Shown in pieces: positions 59,501 to 64,000 of a stretch of 64,000 nucleotides of DNA (position 1 is its first letter; each line of letters opens with the position of its first letter). The DNA is taken from assembly GCA_949987565.1 (NCBI GenBank), contig OX465102.1, positions 19,045,493-19,109,492 of the forward strand, given 5' to 3'. Origin of the DNA: Luidia sarsii (taxonomy: Eukaryota > Echinodermata > Asteroidea > Paxillosida > Luidiidae). The notes below the pieces were generated by a model. It was given only the letters and a program-made list of their open reading frames with translations. It was not told the DNA's origin and did no database searches. The position numbers and the translations under genes are program-made.

Positions 59501-61245
59501 GAACTAGTATAACTGAAACATTTGGAGGAGGAGAAAAAACAAAGCGAAGCTGCCATCCCATGGAGCAGAGTTTACAAACACTCTAAAATGCAAGCTTTTC
59601 CCGGCTGCATTTTGCAGCAGACAGCTCAAAGTGCTTGAAATAAATGGGTTCCATCCCTGGGGTCTAGGATAATCAATTTCTGCCAGAATCTTGGATACCC
59701 GACCCCTCTCTACGGTCTACTCTCTTTCATGTCCTCCCCGACCCACGGCTGACTGAGGCAAATACATCGCTTCGTTCTGGGCCTCAGTTGTCATTCAGTC
59801 CATACTCAGGAGCTATAATGCTCAGGTGGAGGAGGAAGTGAAGGAGAGGAAGGGAGAGAGAATGCTACTTTATATTCACGAAGGGAAACGTTGTGTGCCA
59901 TGACGCATTAGTTGTTTTGGTAATGGAATAGGCCAGGCTGTCACACCTTGAGACTCGGCACAGCCAGTGCAGGGATTCACCCGGTTGGATCAATATTGAT
60001 CCATGCATTTATTCCCCTGGTCAAGAACATCACGCATTTACCCAGGAGAGGGCATCAGCATCAGCCCTGTTTTGGACCAACACTTTTTGTGGCCGTTTGG
60101 AAGATTGTATCAGCATTTTGACTGCAGTATCTCAAGGGGTACATATTATACATTGGCATACCCATAGATATTTATGAGCAGGTAGAAAGGCTGTATTCCT
60201 GTAGGGAAAATTGCATTACTTGTAAATTACCTTATTTTTGTAATAAAAACACTCTTTTGTACAGATTTTTTTCTCGGGATTGGTGCCAAAATGTCCTTTC
60301 ATTAAAATCATTGCGGTTTTCTGAAATTTCTGAATAAAATGCAATGAAAATATTTTGGCCTATGAATTCATATGTACCAGTAGTAATCATGACTTCTAAT
60401 GAATAAAAATAATTGAATATAACTAGATTTCCTTTATCAAGATTTACATATACCACGAGTCTGGAAATATGCAAAATGGTTGCAAACTGCTTACTGACTA
60501 AAATGACAAAAAAAGTGAATAACCAAAATTAAGAGGGCCTGATGTTTTGATCCTCGCAGGACTGCAAGGTTCTGCAAAAATTTATTTGTGATTCCACTTG
60601 TCTTGTATTGACATATTCCTTTGTGATAGACTGAAAAGAGTCTTTGATTAAAACCGGGAAAATGGTGGACCCTGGATTGAGAGGGCTCAGCACATAGGAA
60701 CACCACCGGCACTCCAAAATTTGAGGTCCCGGCTGAAGGTGTTAAAGGTGTAATTGGGACGCTGCATCACACAATCATCCAGGTCTGTAACATGATAACC
60801 TTGATGCGAGAACTATAACATAGGATATGGTGGTGCCACCTGAGATCTCCACACTCTGGCGTGTAATCACGGCTGATGAATATGATGATGACAATGTCCC
60901 ACTTTAACACGCACAGCAAAGTGCAACTTGACTACATCAATGTACATGTAGGGTAGGGCCTAGGCTTGGGCAGCCTTTGGGTTTTTCAGTTTTGATTTTT
61001 CAAAAACCATGAAAGTTTAATCACCCTTTTTTGTGTTCACATGATTTAAAAATACTTGTGATAAATACCTTTATTCTCAACCAAAGATTTCAACGTCACA
61101 TAGGCCTGGTCTCCGTAGCAACTGAAGGATCCGGTGGAAAGCTTGTAGTAGGGGCACTTCCCCTCCGGAATGAATTCAGGCTTGTCATACTGACTGACTA
61201 CGGCTTGGAGATCTGCTGTGTTGTATATCCAGTGAATTGGGAGTC
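29277..61245 (-). CDS. ADP-ribosylglycohydrolase, J1-crystallin/selenoprotein J-like; five exons, N-terminus missing
   Basis: Exons in order of transcription: 61245-61069, 47753-47527, 32100-31971, 31470-31303, 29518-29277, joined with phases 1, 0, 1 and 1 into about 314 codons. Introns are 13.3 kb, 15.4 kb, 0.5 kb and 1.8 kb. Motifs: GLPIHWIY, SCYGDQAYVTLKSL, FFGPGTAYD, APLVALYAG and AGGDNCCR. This order is that of ADP-ribosylglycohydrolase-fold proteins, nearest to jellyfish J1 crystallins and fish/sea-urchin selenoprotein J. Canonical ADP-ribosylhydrolases have TDDT and GGDTDT magnesium sites; here the matching places read CYGD and GGDNCC, so classic hydrolase activity is doubtful. No in-frame TGA appears in these exons, so no selenocysteine is read here. 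The exon encoding the N-terminal block before GLPIHW was not found up to 64000. Confidence 0.85.
29616..29735 (-). mobile_element. tRNA-derived SINE head, intron of the hydrolase gene
   Basis: Minus strand: GGGATGGAAAGCTCAGATGG (A box region) ... ACCAGAGGTCTCTGGTTA ... TTCAGTCAAAG. The same head occurs at 33240, 36480, 41440, 50115, 51625 and 61600. Confidence 0.65.
29970..30078. mobile_element. GGGCCTGA-family foldback, expanded
   Basis: Has GGGACCTTTCTCAAAGGCAG, then GAGAAAGGTCCTGC and a second GAGAAAGATCCTGC in tandem, so the right arm is partly duplicated. Confidence 0.7.
30079..31302. other. Intron sequence with repeats
   Basis: 30165-30240 and 30640-30815 belong to the family with GGTTTGCATGGTGG and TTACATGGTGT-CACCGCAAA. 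30965-31215 is a probable decayed TIR element (GATGCGTTCCCACT ... CAGTGTGAACGGCC). Confidence 0.4.
31303..31470 (-). CDS. Hydrolase-like fourth visible exon
   Basis: 168 bp. Acceptor GATTACAG, first full codons GCC AAG (AKLLESFILNG), donor GTGAGT after AGC TGT G. It enters and leaves in phase 1. This is the helical middle of the fold. Confidence 0.87.
31780..31862. repeat. Dispersed repeat with CTCCGAATTCGG
   Basis: Shared with 11810-11880, 46160-46235 and 60665-60735 (TGGATT-CGGAGGGC ... CACCACCGGCACTCC). An inner inverted pair gives each copy a hairpin shape. Confidence 0.6.
31971..32100 (-). CDS. Hydrolase-like third visible exon
   Basis: 130 bp. Acceptor TCTCTTCAG, starts MDGVCKVAPLVALYAG in phase 0 and ends FALAG with donor GTAAGA. 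The first ATG is internal, not a start. Confidence 0.88.
33240..33505 (+). mobile_element. tRNA-derived SINE followed by GGGCCTGA segment
   Basis: Head: GATAAGATGGTAAGAGCACT ... TTTTAAGTCCCAGTCCAGTC. Then the body word AAACTTCTTACTGACTAAAA-TGACCAAAATGCAAA and the arm GGCCTGATATTTCAATCCTA ... CATCAGGCCCTCC. It shows the order head, body, foldback in one orientation. Confidence 0.7.
34365..34450 (-). mobile_element. Second tRNA-derived SINE family, copy
   Basis: GGGTGGGATTCAAACCAGC is a B box on minus, with the neighbouring AAGTGCTCAGTGCTTTGC tail as at 13150-13275. Confidence 0.5.
35825..35905. mobile_element. GGGCCTGA-family foldback copy
   Basis: Ends CTGCTAGTATCAAAACATCA-GGCCCTCCTAA. A degenerate copy follows at 36030-36075 (GAGAAAGGTTCTGCTGGGAT). 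Confidence 0.65.
36454..36765 (+). mobile_element. Two tandem tRNA-derived SINE heads
   Basis: GCTGGATAGCTCAATTGAGA at about 36491 and GGCTGGATAGCTCAGATGGT at about 36583 are successive A-box regions. A B-box half (ACCAGAGGTCTCTGGCTCAT) lies between them. The body word AAACTGCTTACTGACT follows at 36650. Confidence 0.7.
38470..38560 (+). mobile_element. Degenerate SINE head
   Basis: GGCTGAATAGATCAGTTGGG ... GGAAATTCCAGTCCAGCC follows the SINE plan with many changes. It lies directly upstream of a LINE remnant. Confidence 0.5.
38565..38990 (+). pseudogene. LINE polymerase C-terminal remnant
   Basis: Plus-strand text like AESWVITKDMENKIKAFATS, then, after a frameshift/stop, NLTNTAPLIIKVKALQLKFL-GHI, PGRSLTLYLQYVQH and a final LEKICSCLFRS. 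This is the usual end of RTE/CR1-type reverse transcriptase proteins in invertebrates. It is broken by stops and ends in a GATGATGATG run. Confidence 0.7.
39205..39360. repeat. Foldback of the GGTGTTCACCGCAAA family
   Basis: GGAAGATTTGTGGTGAACAC near 39209 pairs with GTGTTCACCGCAAATCTCCC near 39302. An inner pair GTCTTTTGAGAC / GTCTCAAAAGA lies in the loop. Related copies: 4660-4750, 19955-20125, 30165-30240, 30640-30815. Confidence 0.7.
40350..40423. mobile_element. GGGCCTGA-family remnant next to a DNA element
   Basis: Contains GAGAGGTCCTGCTTG and GACTGAAACATCAAG. The AAGCC-type element begins in its final bases, so it probably inserted there. Confidence 0.5.
40424..40879. mobile_element. 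AAGCC-type DNA element, 456 bp
   Basis: Left end AAGCCGTGTCCGTACTGGAC; right end GTCCAGAGCAGACAGGGCTA, an imperfect inverted match. The interior has GGTAAAAGTAACC and GGGTAACTTTTCCTGGGCAG typical of the family. Confidence 0.7.
41400..41650. mobile_element. SINE head (minus) and GGGCCTGA segment (plus)
   Basis: 41435-41545 is the head on minus. 41555-41650 has the body word TGACCAAAATGCAAA and the arm GTCTGATGTTTCCATCCTAG on plus, the opposite arrangement to the copy at 33240. Confidence 0.6.
42215..42310 (+). mobile_element. tRNA-like segment, probably SINE-derived
   Basis: GTCTGTGGTCTAGTGTCC (A-box-like) and GCAGGTTCGAATCCATCC (B box) are spaced as in a tRNA, but the arms do not pair convincingly. 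Confidence 0.4.
43616..43745 (+). repeat. Short tandem repeat, CATGGGAAAGTCATATTA-like
   Basis: About six imperfect units, for instance ATGGGGAAAATCATATTACA, AATGGGAAAGTCATATTACA, CATGGGAAAATCATATTACA and CATGGGAAAGTCACCATTA. Confidence 0.75.
46140..46240. repeat. Dispersed hairpin repeat copy
   Basis: TGGTGCCTGGATTCGGAGGG ... GCTCCGGATTTGGAGGTCCC. It aligns with 60660-60735 together with the flanking CTGAAAAGAGTCTTTG. Confidence 0.65.
46553..46668 (+). repeat. Three-unit tandem repeat, about 43 bp
   Basis: AATATATTCATAGAT(C/T)TGATAA occurs three times, followed by CGGCTACCAAG or TTGACCTAAC/TTGACCTACC. Confidence 0.8.
47527..47753 (-). CDS. Hydrolase-like second visible exon
   Basis: 227 bp. 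Acceptor CTGTCTAG, reads GLNVDSYKASLKEFFGPG, then GPWINHSLVTFLENY, and ends TAQACAR. The donor GTCTCA is weak but is the only one that keeps phase with the next exon and joins ...ACAR to MDGVCK as the family requires. The frame continues past it to a TGA at 47488, which would truncate the protein if splicing failed. Confidence 0.82.
50105..50385. mobile_element. SINE head (minus) and GGGCCTGA segment (plus)
   Basis: 50115-50240 has the head on minus (AAAATGGCAAAGAAAACTTT-GACTGGAGG). 50300-50385 has AAAATGGCTGAAATGCAAA and GGAGGGCCTGACAATCGATC on plus. Confidence 0.6.
51620..51755 (-). mobile_element. tRNA-derived SINE head, well preserved
   Basis: Minus: GGGCTGGATAGCTCAGATGG-TAAGAGAACTG (A box) and GGGTTCAAATCCCACTTCAG (B box). 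This is the clearest tRNA-like copy of the family. Confidence 0.7.
51975..52230. repeat. Inverted partner of 12335-12455 plus foldback
   Basis: AGGCCAATCCACTGACATAA and CATTGCCTCTTTGATGTGAC reverse the intron-2 text. The GGAGGGCCTGACGTTTCATT ... AACATTAGGCCCTCCTAAT foldback follows at 52150-52225. Confidence 0.75.
53206..53412 (+). repeat. Minisatellite, GAACCATGGAACCTTTTTGAAA-like
   Basis: About nine units of roughly 22 bp built from GAACCAT(A/G)GAACC and TTTTTGAAA, with small changes. The repeats read open on minus as a Phe/Lys/Gly/Ser peptide pattern, which is a by-product of the period. Confidence 0.85.
53477..53905. mobile_element. AAGCC-type DNA element, 429 bp
   Basis: Termini AGCTGCGTTTCCACTGGAC and GTCCAGTGGAAACACGGCTT are imperfect inverted repeats. 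The interior aligns, in inverted orientation, with 62418-62907. Confidence 0.78.
54290..54450. mobile_element. Partial AAGCC-type DNA element
   Basis: Ends TTCCAGTGCAGACACGGCTT. Inside are AAGTCCAAGTTAATACAGTG and GGTTACCTTTGACC, like the full copies; the other end is missing. Confidence 0.55.
55590..55765 (+). repeat. Pyrimidine-rich dispersed repeat (partner 14655-14840)
   Basis: CCCTTTGATGTTTCCCCCTC ... CCTTCCCTTTGATCTCACCC ... TTCCCTTTGTCAGTTATC aligns with the intron-4 copy in the same orientation. Confidence 0.75.
55855..55960. mobile_element. GGGCCTGA-family foldback copy
   Basis: GGGCCTGACGTTTCAATCCT ... CTGCTGGGATTGAAATGTCA-GGACCTCC, with a half copy just before at 55755-55800. Confidence 0.75.
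60480..60745. repeat. Cluster of GGGCCTGA arm and hairpin repeat
   Basis: 60485-60575 has the body word CAAACTGCTTACTGACTAAA and GAGGGCCTGATGTTTTGATC. 60625-60745 is the hairpin repeat shared with 46140-46240. Confidence 0.6.
61069..61245 (-). CDS. Hydrolase-like first visible exon
   Basis: 177 bp. Acceptor TATTGGCAG, then GLPIHWIY after a Gly codon split across the upstream intron. It continues with a segment ending STGSFSCYGDQAYVTLKSL and ends AAAG with donor GTATTT. An upstream exon must supply at least the start and the ALVADAA-type block usual before GLPIHW. Confidence 0.87.
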
Positions 61246-62417
61246 CTGCCAATAGACAGACATAAGAGGTGTAATGAACAAAAATGTTGCAAACTGCTGA
61301 CTGACTACAATGACCAAAATGTGATCTAAAAAGAGCAGAGGACCTAGCAGTTGAACAGTAGTAGTCATGGTAGTGTGCGATATTCAATCATGGATTATGG
61401 TATTTGGTTTTCTTTGTAAGAAAACTCAACACGCCCAAAGTTGAGAGAGAGGATCTTTAATGTGAAAGCTTAAGATTCATTTTCCTAACTTCGGTAGATT
61501 TCTTTAGAGATTTTCTTCTACAAATTATTCGAACATTTGAAAAATGGCAAAGAAAACAACCCCAGCAAATGACTAGTTGACTATTTGGGAAGGCCATCAT
61601 CTAAGGGATGGATACTCAGATAGCTCAGATACTGTAGTAACAGCACTCATACACAAAACCAGAGGTTTTGGGTAGGTTCAATCCCTGTCCAGTCAAAGTG
61701 TTTTGGGGGCCATTTTTTCAAAATCAGCAACATTTGCTAAGGAAGATCCCTTAACATTTTCTGATGAAATACATGCCCACCCCTGGCCATAAAGCCTGAC
61801 CATATAATCACAGTAGAACAGGGAAGAATGTAGCCTACAGTAAATCCAAACCTGAGCCAACCTCAAAGCCTGCATTCCACACAGGCCCATAAAGTACAGT
61901 ACTTATATAGCTAAGATGCACACTGAGGGACACAGATGACATTTCTTCTGACGGACAGCAAACTGCTGTGGGTTGCTCAGCATCCATCAGCACTGCCGCG
62001 CTGCTCCAAAGTGGGTGACGTGGGAAAGAATACCAATGCCTTAATCCCACTGCTGACGTGCACTGGTCTGCACGTAGTCACCATCGGATCAAGACATAAT
62101 CCACTCCCTAGCCTGATAACCCAGTCAGAAAAAAACCCTGATATGCTGATACGTGTATGTGAATGATCAATGCAAGGAGCAGCAAGTTGTGCATGGTTGA
62201 CAGTAAACAGATGCAGTTTCATAGAAGTTTTAATTCTTTGGGGGGAGTCACCCTTAACATTTGTTTTCATTGCTCAGATTCTCTAGATACCATTTCATCA
62301 TTTTATCAAGCAAACATGGGAAAATGGGAACACACCGATGATGACAATCCATGACTGGGGCACATTAGACATTACCCCAATCTATGCAGATGCCCTATTC
62401 GCTAGAAGCAATGTTGC
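61246..62417 (-). other. Upstream intron or 5' flank of the hydrolase gene
   Basis: 61540-61700 holds a SINE head on plus (CAGATAGCTCAGATACTG ... GGTTCAATCCCTGTCCAGTC). Nothing resembling the missing N-terminal exon was read here on minus. Confidence 0.45.
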
Positions 62418-62907
62418 TAAAGCCGCATTTCCACTGGACATATTTTGGTCAAAGTAATTGAAACGATGGTTCCTTTCCCCATTTTCAGTTCAGTGGAATG
62501 GCCCAGTTAAATTTCCTCTCCGTTAATTTAACCGAGCCGAATGGTTACTTTTACCGGCTGACTTCTGCCCAGTTAAAACGACCAGGTAAGTTTAACCAGG
62601 CCTATTAGTCCAGTAGAAATGCACCAGTCAGTATAACGCGACTCTGTAAAAAAGCACATCTGGCCTATGACGTACACGGACATGTACCAGTACATATGTT
62701 GACCTACTCTCGCGTGCTACCAACCTACGTCATTTTGTAACCTCAAAGGTCACACACAGCGCCCACAGATTGCCAGCTCCGTTACTTTAACCATTGTCTA
62801 GGTTAAACCGACTCAAAAGTCCAAGTGGGAACGACGGTCAAATTTGACCATTGGGAATTAAACCATCATCTCTGTTAAATTTTAGTCCAGTGGAAACATG
62901 GCTTAAG
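62418..62907. mobile_element. AAGCC-type DNA element, 490 bp
   Basis: Left end TAAAGCCGCATTTCCACTGG, right end CCAGTGGAAACATGGCTTAA: inverted termini with few mismatches. It is the longest copy in the window and inverted relative to 53477-53905. Confidence 0.8.
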
Positions 62908-64000
62908 ATGATCTGATGGCAGCACACCAGAAGGCAGTGAGCTGCACCTGAAACAAACAGATCATTATTTTGATACATGTACATAGGTAGAAGGCACACA
63001 CAAAAGAAGAAGCTATTGGGAGTCGGAGGTACATACATGTAGGCCTTATAGTGGTGAAACACAGACTTTGCTCCAGTAGTCAGACTGGATGGAGAAAATA
63101 TAGGGAATCCTATCATTTTGGGGTAAAATATTGAGTCAGAGATTGAGGAACTCAGGAAGGCCAACAAAATTAGATGGATTAATTGCTTCCTACACAAATC
63201 TCTCTCTGTCCGCTACTAAACTCTTCCTCAGAACCTCACAAATGGATGGAATTCATCATGCAGGTGACTATTACTCAGAAAATGCCAATTAAGGAATTTG
63301 AGGGGTTTTCTTAATTTTGGAGTCTAGTAAAAAGCCTTCCTCTCTTGTAGTCTTAATAGTTAGCTTTCATCTTGATTATCTAATTTAGTGATATTTTTTA
63401 AACGTACAACACACCATCAACAGAAATCATTGATGAGGTGTGGGACAATGCCACTGTCAGTGCTACCTCCACACACTGTGAAGTTGTGAACCAGCAGTCA
63501 AGTGCATGTGGGCATTCTTCATGTTGTGGTTTCCAGACCATCCATAGGGTTTGTAGCATTTCTATTCTAATAAGACATGCCACCTAAGATTGTGTGACCA
63601 GCCTACAGGTTGTGGGTTCGAGTCCAGCCATTTTGTATCCTAACTGGGCAAGTCAAAGATTGTGTGGCCAATCTAAAGGTTGTGCATTTGAGTCTAGCAA
63701 TGGGATGTGTAGCATTTGCATCCCCATTGGCCAAGGAAACCTTGTAACGGGATGCTAATGCTACTCAAGAGGGTATGAGTATACCTGTAAGGATGAAAGA
63801 CGGCTTTGTGTTTGAGAAGCCCCTTGTGTGCTTAAACAGACATTTGAAGGTTGCATATTTTCCATGGGAGTTAAGATGGCTTTTAGTGGTGTTACTGTAA
63901 TTGGCCTGATGACCATGGATTATTATAATGAAGTGCATTGCAAGAATTCCTTCCCTAATGCCCTAGATGAGAAATACCGGTACACATTATCATTAAAATT
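62908..64000. other. No gene recognised
   Basis: 63590-63690 contains two related tRNA-like words (GGTTGTGGGTTCGAGTCCAG and GGTTGTGCATTTGAGTCTAG) about 75 bases apart, probably SINE-derived. No exon of the hydrolase was supported. Confidence 0.4.

Larger units (their letters stand above)
47754..61068 (-). other. 13.3-kb intron of the hydrolase gene
   Basis: No exon was found. Apart from the separately listed repeats, GGGCCTGA-family copies lie at 48185-48250, 48800-48900, 50336-50385, 50700-50755, 55755-55800, 55855-55955 and 60530-60580, and a SINE-head piece (minus) lies at 47950-48030. 49700-49800 has loosely repeated GCCTACATGCC-like words. A C run is at 55358-55370. Confidence 0.5.

Noticed and set aside
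1..64000. CRISPR array, bacterial operons, riboswitches
   Set aside because: Spliced genes, SINEs and LINE remnants show an animal genome; no regular direct repeats with unique spacers were seen.

Overview
The window is nuclear DNA of an animal: two multi-exon genes with GT/AG introns, a C-type-lectin/PAN exon, tRNA-derived SINEs, MITE-like foldbacks and LINE remnants. The gene content (a J1-crystallin/SelJ-like ADP-ribosylglycohydrolase, CTLD-PAN proteins, one USP35/38-type deubiquitinase), the TTAGGG-type repeat and the many ACATGTACATGTA-like words suggest a marine invertebrate, most likely a deuterostome such as an echinoderm, hemichordate or lancelet. I cannot name the species.

Layout. 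0-10 kb: a minus-strand C-type lectin + PAN exon (909-1574) with a decayed same-strand CTLD copy (about 2.6-2.85 kb) and a decayed opposite-strand PAN copy (about 6.65-6.9 kb), set among local segmental duplications and foldback repeats. 10.4-18.9 kb, plus strand: a complete seven-exon coding model of a USP38/USP35-like ubiquitin-specific protease (about 1178 aa; catalytic Cys448, His999, Asp1053). 19-23.8 kb: no gene seen, only repeats. 23.8-28.8 kb: a 4.97-kb unit bounded by two 484-bp direct copies of a TIR-bearing MITE. It encloses an intact His-Cys box (I-PpoI-like) endonuclease on plus and an intact Mutator-like DDE transposase on minus; they converge on a 23-unit telomere-like hexamer array. 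29.3-61.2 kb, minus strand: five exons of an ADP-ribosylglycohydrolase of the J1-crystallin/SelJ type with introns of 13.3 and 15.4 kb. Its first exon was not found and probably lies beyond the right edge.

The host genes are unrelated in function: ubiquitin removal, a probably non-canonical ADP-ribosylhydrolase fold, and extracellular carbohydrate/protein binding. The noncoding DNA is dominated by a few dispersed families that recur in introns of both large genes: a tRNA-headed SINE, a foldback starting GGGCCTGA (about 20 copies), a roughly 430-490 bp TIR element starting AAGCC, and others.

The most interesting part is the 23.8-28.8 kb unit. It joins a homing-type nuclease to a DDE transposase between two matching MITE copies, whose junction bases pair outer-with-outer (TATG) and inner-with-inner (TATA). 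Exon boundaries, repeat limits and residue numbers were read by eye. Family names are from recognition of motifs, not from a database search.
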